Assembly (NCBI RefSeq): GCF_002797535.1
Contig: NZ_PGFD01000001.1
Span: 1,984,001-2,048,000 of the forward strand
Direction: 5' to 3'
Source: Chryseobacterium geocarposphaerae
Lineage (GTDB): Bacteria; Bacteroidota; Bacteroidia; Flavobacteriales; Weeksellaceae
DNA: 64,000 nucleotides
The position numbers were made by a program, and so were the translations under genes. The notes below the pieces were generated by a model. The model ran no database searches, was not told the origin of the DNA, and saw nothing but the letters and a program-made list of their open reading frames with translations. Below, in pieces: positions 1 to 8,296 of the stretch; the first letter of the stretch is position 1; each line of letters opens with the position of its first letter.

Positions 1-188
1 TATCCAGAAAAATTTTACCGGAAGTGGGCTTAACCAATCCTACAATCATATAGAATGATGTTGTTTTTCCTGCTCCGTTGGGACCAAGCAATCCAACAAT
101 CTCACCCTGCTGAACCTGTACTGAAACACCTTTTACAACCTTTTTAGGACCGTATTCTTTGATTAAGTTTTCTCCTCGTAAAATCATA
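1..188 (-). CDS. lptB: LptB, LPS export ABC transporter ATPase (N-terminal part only)
   Basis: This is the first 62 codons of a minus-strand gene that runs off the left edge. The ATG is at 186-188 and translation opens MILRGENLIKEYGPKKVVKG. It contains a Walker A motif, GPNGAGKTT, followed by SFYMIVGLVKPTSGKI. The combination of this opening with TTSFYMIVGLV is typical of LptB, the cytoplasmic ATPase that with LptFG drives lipopolysaccharide from the inner membrane to the LptA/D bridge. The signature motif, Walker B and H-loop lie outside the window, so completeness cannot be judged. Other ABC ATPases share Walker A, but the FYM sequence after it favours LptB. Confidence 0.88.
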
Positions 189-319
189 GCAGCAAAGATA
201 AAGTTTTTTTGAATGTAATTTTTAGATTAGCGTATACCGATAAAAGTTTTATGATATTTTAAAATTGAACCCGGTAATTTTTAATTAATTTTATAAACTA
301 ATCAACAATCACAATACAT

Positions 320-1048
320 ATGGAAAATAATCAGCAGTTAACCGAACTTTTAGCCTTGGATCTGGGCATCAATATTACCAACCGAAGGCCATATGCAAAA
401 GAGGTTTTCAAATGGCAGGACATCGATCTCCTTCCGCATTCTTCTGCAGATACGCTGCTCTGTGAAATTTTTGAATGGAACGGAAGAAACTGGCGAACTA
501 CAGGAAATAATCTTATCGGCTTTTTATTCTCAGATACCAATCTTAATACTATTAAAAACCAACTGATCAATGCTCCCAAACATCCGGCTTTGATTCCTGA
601 TTTTGAGTTTACCAAGGACAGCATGATAGAATACGGACTTTCGCTGCCATCATTATTTAATATTGGTGTGAATGGAAATATTAAAAGTGCCAAAAGCTTT
701 TCGGTACGGGTAAACGGAGTTACCAAATCCAGAATTACCAATATAGATTCTCCCGGAATTGAAATTTTAAGAAGCTATTCTGAATTTACCCAAAATAAAC
801 CTAAAACTTATCGAAAAAATATCAAGTTCAATTATTTAAGTACCTCTTTATTCTATGCAGAAAGCGTGGAAATTTATCTTGAAAAAGAATCCGGAGTAGG
901 ATTAGACGTAAGTTTTCAAACCCAAGATGTAGAAGTAGATGCGAAAATTGATACGGATACCAAGAAACATTTTGTATTAAAATATTCAGGAAACCAGTCG
1001 CCTTTTGCTGCAAAATTTACCAAAGGAAAAGATTTCAATATTTCTTAA
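320..1048 (+). CDS. Conserved-type protein of unknown function, 242 aa
   Basis: I do not recognise this family. The 242-residue product has no signal peptide, no convincing transmembrane helix and few cysteines, so it is probably cytoplasmic. The first 90 residues are mixed; from about residue 95 it appears rich in beta strands, with alternating hydrophobic and polar residues, a central charged stretch near 155-170 (YSEFTQNKPKTYRKN) and a strand pair around YAESVEIYLEKESG. This order of strands loosely recalls the pore-forming domain of gasdermins, but no diagnostic motif supports that and I do not call it. It stands alone between divergent lptB and convergent hemB and ends in a strong shared terminator. 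The ATG at 320 lies in the sequence acatATGgaaa. Confidence 0.75.
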   Translation: MENNQQLTELLALDLGINITNRRPYAKEVFKWQDIDLLPHSSADTLLCEIFEWNGRNWRTTGNNLIGFLFSDTNLNTIKNQLINAPKHPALIPDFEFTKDSMIEYGLSLPSLFNIGVNGNIKSAKSFSVRVNGVTKSRITNIDSPGIEILRSYSEFTQNKPKTYRKNIKFNYLSTSLFYAESVEIYLEKESGVGLDVSFQTQDVEVDAKIDTDTKKHFVLKYSGNQSPFAAKFTKGKDFNIS

Positions 1049-1091
1049 AAAAATGGGGGAATTTCAAGATTGAAATTCCCCCATTTTTTTT
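1047..1091. terminator. Bidirectional terminator between the 320-1048 gene and hemB
   Basis: A perfect 14-bp stem (1053-1066 with 1071-1084, opening ATGGGGG) closes on the loop AGAT. It is flanked by A6 on the left and T7 on the right, so it can stop transcription from both convergent genes. The stem begins a few bases after the TAA of the plus-strand gene. Confidence 0.92.
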
Positions 1092-1111
1092 ATGTTCACA
1101 TGCCTGTGTTA

Positions 1112-2101
1112 TTATCTATTTAAAATCATAGCAGCTTCTTTTGCAAAATATGTAAAAATCATATCTGCTCCTGCTCTTTTAAAACATGTCAAGCTTTCAA
1201 TAATCGTTTTATCATTATCCAGCCAACCGTTTTGAGCCGCTGCCTTTACCATGGCATATTCTCCACTTACATTGTAAACCGCTATCGGAAGATCAATTGC
1301 TTTACGAACTTTCGAAACGATATCCAAATACGGAAGTCCCGGTTTGATCATAATAATATCTGCTCCTTCTTCCACATCTTTGAACACTTCGTTCAGTGCT
1401 TCACGGGAGTTGTGAAAATCCATCTGATACGTTTTTTTATCTTTCGGAATTTCCATATTATCTTTTGGAGCACTATCTAAAGCACTTCTGAAAGGGCCAT
1501 AGAAAGAACTGGCGTATTTTGCAGCATAACTTAAAATCCCCACATCGGTAAATCCGTTGTCTTCTAATGCCTCACGAATCGTCAGAACTCTTCCATCCAT
1601 CATGTCACTTGGCGCCACAATATCAGCTCCTGCCTCAGCATGAGACACCGACATTCTTGCCAATGCATCATTTGTAGCATCATTCAGGATTTTTCCGTTC
1701 TCAATAATTCCGTCATGTCCGTAAATTGAATAAGGATCTAAAGCCACATCAGGCATTACAATCATTCCTGGAATCGCATCTTTAATTGCTTTGATCGTAT
1801 TCTGCATCAGCCCGTCTTTATTCCATGCCTCTTTACCTGTATTATCCTTAAGATGATCTGACACTTTCATATACAAATTGACAGATTTTACTCCTAAAGA
1901 AAACAACTCTTTACATTCTTTTACCGTAAGATCTATGCTCCTCCTAAATATTCCCGGCATCGACGGAATGGGTTCCTGCTTGTTTTCGCCCTCCATTACG
2001 AAGATTGGCATTACAAAATCATCGGTGGTAAGTGTATTTTCTCTTACTAAACTTCGGATAGATTCGTTTACTCTAAGCCTTCTGTTTCTTGAATGTATCA
2101 T
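1112..2101 (-). CDS. hemB: Delta-aminolevulinic acid dehydratase (porphobilinogen synthase)
   Basis: HemB condenses two 5-aminolevulinate molecules to porphobilinogen, the second common step of tetrapyrrole (haem) synthesis, in the cytoplasm. The 329-residue length is normal for the family. Both Schiff-base lysine regions are present: MIKPGLPYLDIV and the active-site GEYAMVKAA. The metal-binding loop reads DVALDPYSIYGHDG, with aspartates where zinc enzymes have cysteines, so this is the magnesium-type rather than the zinc-type enzyme. The gene is monocistronic, with its own promoter-like box upstream and a shared terminator downstream. The ATG at 2101 gives the expected MIHSRNRRLR opening. 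Confidence 0.97.
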   Translation of the reverse strand: MIHSRNRRLRVNESIRSLVRENTLTTDDFVMPIFVMEGENKQEPIPSMPGIFRRSIDLTVKECKELFSLGVKSVNLYMKVSDHLKDNTGKEAWNKDGLMQNTIKAIKDAIPGMIVMPDVALDPYSIYGHDGIIENGKILNDATNDALARMSVSHAEAGADIVAPSDMMDGRVLTIREALEDNGFTDVGILSYAAKYASSFYGPFRSALDSAPKDNMEIPKDKKTYQMDFHNSREALNEVFKDVEEGADIIMIKPGLPYLDIVSKVRKAIDLPIAVYNVSGEYAMVKAAAQNGWLDNDKTIIESLTCFKRAGADMIFTYFAKEAAMILNR

Positions 2102-2130
2102 TTTTGGAATACTTTTTGAATAAGTTTATG

Positions 2131-2138
2131 CAAATTTA
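2131..2138 (-). promoter_or_regulatory. Predicted -7 box of hemB
   Basis: On the minus strand this reads TAAATTTG, matching the Bacteroidetes -7 consensus TAnnTTTG, 29 bases before the hemB start. No TTG lies at the ideal spacing upstream; the nearest candidate is about 25 bases away. Support is therefore from the -7 box alone. Confidence 0.5.
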
Positions 2139-2160
2139 ATACAAGTTCTATAAAAAAGTA

Positions 2161-2191
2161 TTGCAAGAGATTATAGAATTAGTTATTTTTG
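2161..2191 (+). promoter_or_regulatory. Predicted Bacteroidetes promoter of the 2222-2572 gene
   Basis: TTG at 2161-2163 and TATTTTTG at 2184-2191 are separated by 20 bases, fitting the -33 TTG / -7 TAnnTTTG promoter of this phylum. The ATG follows 30 bases after the -7 box. Of the promoters proposed in this window this is the most complete. Confidence 0.7.
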
Positions 2192-2221
2192 TTATGATAT
2201 ATTACGAGAAATTATAATTGA

Positions 2222-2572
2222 ATGAAAAAATTTTTACTTTTATTTATATTCCTAGGCGTATTTGTTGGATTTTCTAGCAATTTACAAGCTCAACAAAGAG
2301 AGCCTTCTTCCATCTCACAAAAGTCTGATGATGGTATCATCGTAGCCTATCCAAATCCTGCTAAAGATTATCTGGTAGTAAGAGCAAAAGATGCATCTCT
2401 TAAAGTAAAGAATGTAACTTTTTACTCTATCCTGGGAACTCAGGTAGCCAGCTATAGCATAAATATGAACTCCGGAGAAATCAATATTGAGAAATTAAAA
2501 CCCGGAAAATATCTGATCCGCTACATTTTAAGCGATAATACTCAAAAGGTAACACAAATCGTAAAACAATAA
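2222..2572 (+). CDS. Small secreted protein with type IX (Por) C-terminal sorting domain
   Basis: The 116-residue product has a Sec signal peptide (MKKFLLLFIFLGVFVGFSSN, then LQAQ as likely cleavage site), a linker of about 20 residues, and then a segment that is essentially one type A sorting domain: AYPNPAKDYLVVRA, FYSILGTQVASYS, INIEKLKPGKYLIRY and a C-terminal TQIVKQ. In known T9SS cargo this roughly 75-residue domain guides a larger protein through the outer membrane. Here there is almost nothing else, so the cargo would be tiny. It has its own promoter and terminator. It may be a small secreted factor, or a remnant or decoy of a larger cargo; the reading frame is intact and gives no sign of decay. 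Confidence 0.88.
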   Translation: MKKFLLLFIFLGVFVGFSSNLQAQQREPSSISQKSDDGIIVAYPNPAKDYLVVRAKDASLKVKNVTFYSILGTQVASYSINMNSGEINIEKLKPGKYLIRYILSDNTQKVTQIVKQ

Positions 2573-2576
2573 TAGT

Positions 2577-2609
2577 AAATCCTGATAATCATCAGGATTT
2601 TTTCTTTTC
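2577..2609 (+). terminator. Terminator of the small T9SS-cargo gene
   Basis: A perfect 10-bp stem (2577-2586 with 2591-2600, AAATCCTGAT/ATCAGGATTT) around the loop AATC, followed by TTTCTTTT. It starts 4 bases after the stop codon. Confidence 0.85.
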
Positions 2610-2679
2610 CCATTAATTCTGTTTTAATAATTCCGTAACTTTCGGAACTTTATTATACTAATTAAGTAAAAACAAATTA

Positions 2680-3591
2680 ATGCTAAAAGCTGAACATATT
2701 AGAAAGACCTATAACGCCGGTAAAAAGGTGGCTTTGGATGATTTCAGCATCCATGTTCCGAAAGGAAGTATTTATGGTCTTTTGGGCCCGAACGGAGCCG
2801 GAAAAACTTCTTTCATCCGTATCATTAACCAAATTACTCAGGCTGATTCAGGAGAGATTCAAATTAACGGAGAAAAGCTGAATCCCAACCATATCAAAAA
2901 CATCGGTTACATGCCTGAAGAAAGAGGGCTATACAAAAACATGACTGTTGGTGACCAGCTTCTGTATTTCGGAGAGCTGAAAGGGATGAGCAAAAATGAT
3001 GCTTTAGCCGAAGCAAAAAAATGGTTTGACAAACTTCACATCGACCAGTGGTGGAAGAAAAAACTGTCTGAACTGTCTAAAGGGATGGCTCAGAAAATCC
3101 AGTTTGTAGTCACTGTACTTCACAGGCCGCATCTTTTAATTTTAGATGAACCTTTTTCTGGTTTTGATCCTGTAAATGCCAATTTGATTAAAGATCAGAT
3201 TATCGATCTTAAAAATAACGGAACTACGATCATTCTTTCTACTCACAGAATGGAAAGCGTGGAAGAAATGTGTGATTATGTTGCATTGATCAACAATTCT
3301 AAAAAGATCATTGATGGAAGGGTGTTTGATGTGAGAGAAAAATTCAAGAAAAATATTTTCGGGATCACGCTTTCTGAAGTCAATGATTCTCAACTGGAGA
3401 GTTTCAAAAATAAGTATGGGATTTTTAATATTACCTCTGAAAACAATCTGGTTTCTTTTGATTTAAAAAATGAAGCCGATCAAAACAATATTCTTTTAGA
3501 TCTTGTACATCTAGGAAAGGTACGTGCTTTTGAAGAGAGAATCCCGAGCATGAATGAAGTGTTTATCAATGCCGTAAGTAACCATTCTTAA
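2680..3591 (+). CDS. ABC transporter ATP-binding protein, NatA-like
   Basis: This 303-residue protein is the ATPase of an ABC-2 type exporter. Motifs in order: Walker A GPNGAGKTS near residue 38, Q-loop region around INQITQ, signature LSKGMAQKI near 127, Walker B LLILDEPFSGFDP near 148, and H-loop STHRM near 187. The C-terminal hundred residues fit the DUF4162-type extension found on NatA-like ATPases. It lies 4 bases before the permease gene with which it should form the transporter. The closest described systems export sodium or drugs, but the substrate cannot be read from the sequence. Confidence 0.92.
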   Translation: MLKAEHIRKTYNAGKKVALDDFSIHVPKGSIYGLLGPNGAGKTSFIRIINQITQADSGEIQINGEKLNPNHIKNIGYMPEERGLYKNMTVGDQLLYFGELKGMSKNDALAEAKKWFDKLHIDQWWKKKLSELSKGMAQKIQFVVTVLHRPHLLILDEPFSGFDPVNANLIKDQIIDLKNNGTTIILSTHRMESVEEMCDYVALINNSKKIIDGRVFDVREKFKKNIFGITLSEVNDSQLESFKNKYGIFNITSENNLVSFDLKNEADQNNILLDLVHLGKVRAFEERIPSMNEVFINAVSNHS

Positions 3592-3595
3592 TTTT

Positions 3596-4906
3596 ATGAA
3601 TAATATTTTTTTAATTACTAAAAGAGAGTTTCTTACTCAGGTTAAGAAAAAATCTTTCATTGTGCTGACTTTACTGGCTCCTATCCTATTAATTGCATTT
3701 GGGGCGGTAATCGGACTGATGTTCAAAGCCAATGAATCTCACAATATCATTGAAGTGGTAGATAACAGCGGTCTTTTTAAAAATGAACTGAAATCTACCG
3801 ACAAAATAGAATATAAAATCATCCCATCTTCTGAAGAACAGTCAAAAGTAAATACTCTTAAAAGCAACGAAGCAATAGATGGAATTCTCGTTCTTCCTCA
3901 GGTACAGAATGGAAATTATGATGAGTTTCAGAAAAATACCAGGCTGATTGTCAATACCAAAATCGGGCTTGATACTAAGCAGCGTATCATTTCTGATCTC
4001 AGCAATGTCATTAAAAAAGAAAAAATAAAGCAGTTGGGAATTTCTGAGACTCAAATTGATGATCTTGATAAAGGTTTTACCCTTAAAACGATCAATGTTT
4101 CAGAAAACAATAAGGAAGATTCCGATCTTGCTTTAGGGGTAAAAAGCGTATTGAGTATGCTTTTAATGTACGTTACCTTCATGTTTATCATTATTTACGG
4201 GGTAAGAGTGATGAGAAGTGTTTTAGAGGAAAAAAACAACCGTGTTGTCGAAATTATTATTTCTTCGGTAAAGCCTTTTGAACTGATGATGGGAAAAATC
4301 CTCGGGGTAACCTTAGTTGCCTTAACTCAATTTATCGTTTGGATTACGATGTCTGTAGTTGGAGCTTTGGTTTTAAATACAGGATTTTCTTCCATGCAGA
4401 AAAATATTCCGGGGGGTGAGGATGCGGTGATGAGTAAATTGGACATTACTCAAATTGCCACTCAGGTTTCGCATAGTTTATTAGAATTAAACTTCCCTTT
4501 AATTATTTTTGTATTCATCATCTTTTTCCTTTTAGGATATATCTTTTACAGTTCAATTTATGCAGCAATCGGTTCAGCTGTAGATAATGAAACGGAGACG
4601 CAGCAGTTTACTTTATTTGCTGTATTACCTTTAATGCTGGGAATGTATGGAAGCTTTTCTTTCATCAATAATCCGGACGGGCCTCTTGGTTTCTGGTTAT
4701 CAATCATTCCGTTTACTTCTCCTGTGGCTATGATTGCAAGAATTCCTTACGGAGTTCCTGTATGGCAAATTGCTTTGTCTATTGTATTGCTTTTAGGAAC
4801 TACTCTTTTCATGATATTCCTTGCAGGGAAAATCTACAGGGTAGGAATTCTGATGTATGGAAATAAAGCGACTTTAAAAGAAATCTGGAAATGGATTAAA
4901 AGTTAA
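3596..4906 (+). CDS. ABC-2 type transporter permease, NatB-like
   Basis: The 436-residue protein has one N-terminal transmembrane segment (about residues 22-44, FIVLTLLAPILLIAFGAVIG), a large extracytoplasmic domain of about 130 residues, and then five or six membrane segments from about residue 180 to 425. This is the usual shape of ABC-2 permeases of the NatB/YhaP kind. The sequence RVMRSVLEEKNNRVVEIIISS, seen after the first segment of the second half, is characteristic of that family. It is translated immediately after its ATPase and the pair ends in a strong terminator. Substrate unknown. Confidence 0.9.
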   Translation: MNNIFLITKREFLTQVKKKSFIVLTLLAPILLIAFGAVIGLMFKANESHNIIEVVDNSGLFKNELKSTDKIEYKIIPSSEEQSKVNTLKSNEAIDGILVLPQVQNGNYDEFQKNTRLIVNTKIGLDTKQRIISDLSNVIKKEKIKQLGISETQIDDLDKGFTLKTINVSENNKEDSDLALGVKSVLSMLLMYVTFMFIIIYGVRVMRSVLEEKNNRVVEIIISSVKPFELMMGKILGVTLVALTQFIVWITMSVVGALVLNTGFSSMQKNIPGGEDAVMSKLDITQIATQVSHSLLELNFPLIIFVFIIFFLLGYIFYSSIYAAIGSAVDNETETQQFTLFAVLPLMLGMYGSFSFINNPDGPLGFWLSIIPFTSPVAMIARIPYGVPVWQIALSIVLLLGTTLFMIFLAGKIYRVGILMYGNKATLKEIWKWIKS

Positions 4907-4932
4907 TCATAAACATATCTTTATCTAACAAT

Positions 4933-4968
4933 AAAAAAATCCCGGAAATTACTTTCCGGGATTTTTTT
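4933..4968. terminator. Bidirectional terminator between the ABC permease and the convergent barrel gene
   Basis: A perfect 16-bp stem (4933-4948 with 4953-4968) around TTAC. The core is ATCCCGGAAA/TTTCCGGGAT, with A7 on one side and T7 on the other, so it works in both directions. Confidence 0.93.
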
Positions 4969-4986
4969 ATTTTTTACTGAAATAAT

Positions 4987-5631
4987 TTAATTAAAAATAT
5001 AGCTTAGGCCTAAGCTCAATACCTGTTCAGATTTTTTCTTAGAGGAATTGGGATCCAATTTTGATTCATTCAAATCAGGATATGTATTAGACAGTCCTAA
5101 ATCATATTTAAAAGCCACTTCCAGCTGTCTTTTGTAGCTATATCCTATTCCAAGCCCAATTCCGAAGTTAAAGGAATTCGCTTTTCCTTGCGCGTCTTCT
5201 CTATAAATATCTTTGGACTCATTTTTTACAGTTTGATCTATCAAGAAATTAAATCTCGGGCCTACCAAACCAAAGAACTCAGATTCAGATTCTGAGAAAT
5301 ACCCTTTAAAAAATACAGGTACACTCAGATAATTATTGGCATATACTGCATCATAACCCTTCATCCCTTTAGCGTCTTTATCCTTTCCTGTTTCTCCGGC
5401 GCCATAGTATAGCACTTCAGGTTGAAGATAAAACTGATTCGCTTTTCCAATAGGAATAAGGGCCAAAACACCGCCCTGGAATGTAAATCTTGGTCCGGAG
5501 GGATTATGTGCATTTTTAACTCGGGAATAATTAAGTCCGCCCGTAACTCCGAATCTTGTACTACTGAAGTCTATTTGTGCAAAAGATAAAGTAGACAGAG
5601 CCAATGCTGAGGTTAATAAAAGTTTTTTCAT
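4987..5631 (-). CDS. Outer-membrane beta-barrel protein, PorT/OmpW-like (porin family)
   Basis: The 214-residue product begins with a signal peptide, MKKLLLTSALALSTLSFAQ, cleaved after AQ. The mature part is a run of amphipathic strands (FGVTGGLNYSRVK, FTFQGGVLALIP, FYLQPEVLYYG, LSVPVFFKGYF, SFNFGIGLGIGYSYK) ending in SLGLSYIFN, a terminal strand with aromatic last residues suited to BAM insertion. This matches the eight-stranded outer-membrane beta-barrel family common in Bacteroidetes; family members mostly have no defined role. It is monocistronic. Confidence 0.85.
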   Translation of the reverse strand: MKKLLLTSALALSTLSFAQIDFSSTRFGVTGGLNYSRVKNAHNPSGPRFTFQGGVLALIPIGKANQFYLQPEVLYYGAGETGKDKDAKGMKGYDAVYANNYLSVPVFFKGYFSESESEFFGLVGPRFNFLIDQTVKNESKDIYREDAQGKANSFNFGIGLGIGYSYKRQLEVAFKYDLGLSNTYPDLNESKLDPNSSKKKSEQVLSLGLSYIFN

Positions 5632-5711
5632 TTTGATATTGAGTTTTTGTATCGTTTATTTTTTTAATTGTTTAAAGATAGTAATTATTCTAATTTTCTG
5701 TATAAAAATTC

Positions 5712-5739
5712 AAAAAAAAGCCTCGTAAAAACGAGGCTT
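5712..5739 (-). terminator. Terminator of sucD
   Basis: On the minus strand a 9-bp stem (5731-5739 with 5718-5726, AAGCCTCGT arms) around four bases is followed by T8. It lies 23 bases after the sucD stop codon. Confidence 0.88.
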
Positions 5740-5761
5740 ATACTTTATTTTTAAGAAGAAA

Positions 5762-6634
5762 TTATCCTAATATTTTTGCTACAGTAGCACCAATATCAGC
5801 AGGAGAATCTACAACGTTGATTCCGTTTTCTCTCATGATTTCCATTTTAGCCTGAGCTGTATCTTCTGCACCACCTACGATAGCACCTGCGTGTCCCATT
5901 GTTCTTCCTTTAGGAGCAGTTTGCCCAGCGATAAACCCTACAACTGGTTTTGTAGAACCACTAGCTTTATACCATCTTGCCGCTTCAGCTTCTAATCCAC
6001 CACCAATTTCACCAATCATTACAACCGCTTCAGTTTCCGGATCGTTGATGAACAATTCTAACGCTTCTCTTGTCGTTGTTCCGATGATTGGGTCACCACC
6101 AATACCAATTGCAGTAGAAATACCGTAACCAGCTCTTACAACCTGGTCAGCAGCTTCATAAGTAAGAGTTCCTGATTTAGAAACGATTCCTACTTTACCT
6201 TTTTTGAAAACAAAACCTGGCATAATACCAATCTTAGCTTCTTCAGAAGTGATGATTCCAGGACAGTTTGGTCCGATCAATCTGCAGTCTCTGTCAGCAA
6301 TGTAAGATTTTACTTTTACCATATCTGCTACAGGGATCCCTTCAGTAATACATACGATAACTTTGATACCTGCTTCTGCAGCTTCCATAATTGCATCTGC
6401 AGCAAATGCAGGCGGTACGAAAATGATACTTACATTAGCTCCAGCTTTTGCTACAGCATCAGCAACAGTATTAAATACAGGCTTTCCTAGATGCTCGCTG
6501 CCTCCTTTTCCCGGAGTAACACCACCTACTACGTTTGTTCCGTATTCGATCATCTGGCTTGCGTGGAAAGTACCCTCGTTCCCTGTAAATCCTTGTACAA
6601 TTACTTTAGAATCTTTGTTTACTAAAATTGACAT
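5762..6634 (-). CDS. sucD: Succinate-CoA ligase, alpha subunit
   Basis: SucD with SucC interconverts succinyl-CoA and succinate with ATP or GTP formation in the TCA cycle. The 290-residue length is standard. Visible motifs are the CoA-binding N-terminal region ([22 protein letters not shown]), [24 protein letters not shown] and the active-site phosphohistidine loop [13 protein letters not shown]. The partner sucC is not in this window, so the genes are split, as in many Bacteroidetes. Its own promoter-like box upstream and terminator downstream suggest it is also transcribed alone. Confidence 0.97.
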   Translation of the reverse strand: MSILVNKDSKVIVQGFTGNEGTFHASQMIEYGTNVVGGVTPGKGGSEHLGKPVFNTVADAVAKAGANVSIIFVPPAFAADAIMEAAEAGIKVIVCITEGIPVADMVKVKSYIADRDCRLIGPNCPGIITSEEAKIGIMPGFVFKKGKVGIVSKSGTLTYEAADQVVRAGYGISTAIGIGGDPIIGTTTREALELFINDPETEAVVMIGEIGGGLEAEAARWYKASGSTKPVVGFIAGQTAPKGRTMGHAGAIVGGAEDTAQAKMEIMRENGINVVDSPADIGATVAKILG

Positions 6635-6677
6635 TTTATTGTTGTTTTAATTTATTTTTATTTTTTATTAATGCTCA

Positions 6678-6685
6678 CAAATTTA
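6678..6685 (-). promoter_or_regulatory. Predicted -7 box of sucD
   Basis: On the minus strand this reads TAAATTTG (TAnnTTTG), 43 bases before the sucD start codon, in the gap between the second lpxD-like gene and sucD. No matching TTG was found at ideal spacing. Confidence 0.45.
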
Positions 6686-6724
6686 CTTATTTTTCTTTGA
6701 TTTCGGATAAAACTTTCGATTTGT

Positions 6725-7627
6725 TTATTTGAGATTTCTCAGTTTTACTTCTTTCTTCAGATATGTTTTAAAATCTTCTGCAAACATCCCGATATAGGTT
6801 CCTTTTTCAAGATCTCTGTTGACCCCGGTTTTCCCTAAAAGCACAGATCCGCTCTCAATTTTATTTCCGGAAGCAATTCCTACCTGTCCCCACAATGTAA
6901 CCTCATCACCGATTACACAGCATCCTGCAATTCCTACCTGTGAAGCGATCAGACACTTTTTACCAATAATTGTATCGTGACCGATCTGAATCTGATTATC
7001 TAAAACAGAACCTTCGCCAATAATCGTAGAATCTGTAACTCCTCTGTCAATCGTACAGCCGTTTCCGATTTCAACATTGTTTTCGATGACAACATTTCCT
7101 ACGGAAATCAAACGATCGAAATTTCCATTTAATTTTCTGTAATAGAAGGCATCACCACCTAAAACGGTATTGGACTGAATGACAACATTATCACCAATAA
7201 CGGTTCTGTCACCGATCACAACATTTGGGAAAATAAGGGTATTTTTTCCGATCTTCACATTGTTTCCGATCACTGCAGAATGGTGAATATGTGTCCCTTC
7301 TCCAATTTCAGCATCATGAAGCTCTTCCCTGAAATTATATATTCTCGTAAAATGGGTATTAATCTTATTGAAATCTCTGAAAGGATCTTCAGAGATTAAG
7401 AGAGCCTTCCCTTCCGGGCAGTCTACTTCTTTATCAATTAAAATAATTGTTGCCGGAGAATTTAAAGCTTTATCGTAATATTTAGGATGGTTTACAAAAA
7501 CTATTTCTCCCGGTTTCACCATGTGAATCTCATTAGTTCCTAATACTTCAAAGTCTTCTGAACCAACAAATTTTGAACCGATAAGATCTGCAATAGTTTT
7601 CAGTTTTTGTGGAGAATGAAATCTCAT
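6725..7627 (-). CDS. LpxD-like N-acyltransferase, second paralogue
   Basis: The 300-residue protein has an LpxD N-terminal domain ([39 protein letters not shown]) and then a left-handed beta-helix of hexapeptide repeats from about residue 100 to 275 ([34 protein letters not shown]). The LpxD catalytic histidine is present in [10 protein letters not shown]. LpxD adds 3-hydroxy-fatty acid to the amine of UDP-3-acyl-glucosamine. A full lpxD lies in the same operon at 10479, so this copy may have a different acyl or sugar substrate. An in-frame upstream ATG at 7672 would add 15 residues unlike the family; 7627 gives the normal opening. Confidence 0.82.
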   Translation of the reverse strand: MRFHSPQKLKTIADLIGSKFVGSEDFEVLGTNEIHMVKPGEIVFVNHPKYYDKALNSPATIILIDKEVDCPEGKALLISEDPFRDFNKINTHFTRIYNFREELHDAEIGEGTHIHHSAVIGNNVKIGKNTLIFPNVVIGDRTVIGDNVVIQSNTVLGGDAFYYRKLNGNFDRLISVGNVVIENNVEIGNGCTIDRGVTDSTIIGEGSVLDNQIQIGHDTIIGKKCLIASQVGIAGCCVIGDEVTLWGQVGIASGNKIESGSVLLGKTGVNRDLEKGTYIGMFAEDFKTYLKKEVKLRNLK

Positions 7628-7700
7628 AACAATTGATTTTCTTATAAAACAAAATTCGGAATGCAAAGGCAAACCGAATTGATGTAAATTTTATTTAAAA

Positions 7701-8267
7701 TTATTCTTTTACTCTTTCAAGGTAAGAACCATCTTCAGTGCTTACTTTGATTTTGTCTCCCGGTTCAATGAACAATGGAACCATTACTCTTGCTCCGGTT
7801 TCAACGATAGCATTTTTCAGGGCATTTGTTGCTGTGTTTCCTTTTACTCCCGGATCTGCTTCTACAACTTCTAAATAAACAGACTGTGGTAATTCAGCAG
7901 AAAGCGGAGTTTCATCAGCTTCTTTCAGGATGATTGTAACTTCTTCACCTGCTTTCATCAGGTTTGAATTTTCAATCATTTCTTTATTTAAATATAATTG
8001 AGAGAAATCATCATTATTCATGAAGTGGAATCCATTCTCATCATCATAAAGATACTGATATTTTCTTGTGATCACTTTTACCTCATCGATTTTGTGTCCT
8101 GCAGAGAAAGTGTTATCAATTACTTTTCCGTTTGTTACAGACTTTAATTTTGTTCTTACGAAAGCAGGTCCTTTTCCTGGTTTTACGTGAAGGAACTCGA
8201 TTACTTTATAAATATCATTACTGTACTCAATGCACAGACCTTTTCTGATATCGTTACTTGTTGCCAT
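7701..8267 (-). CDS. efp: Elongation factor P
   Basis: EF-P binds ribosomes stalled at consecutive prolines and restores peptide-bond formation. The 188-residue protein has the KOW-like N-terminal domain with the tip loop VKPGKGPAFVRTKL; Lys32 stands where E. coli Lys34 is modified. Two OB-fold domains follow, ending ...GDKIKVSTEDGSYLERVKE, the normal C-terminus. The gene sits inside the lipid A operon, between lpxA and the second lpxD-like gene. No EpmA/EpmB-type modification gene was seen nearby. Confidence 0.97.
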   Translation of the reverse strand: MATSNDIRKGLCIEYSNDIYKVIEFLHVKPGKGPAFVRTKLKSVTNGKVIDNTFSAGHKIDEVKVITRKYQYLYDDENGFHFMNNDDFSQLYLNKEMIENSNLMKAGEEVTIILKEADETPLSAELPQSVYLEVVEADPGVKGNTATNALKNAIVETGARVMVPLFIEPGDKIKVSTEDGSYLERVKE

Positions 8268-8296
8268 TAATGTATATTATCTTTTTGTTTTTATAT

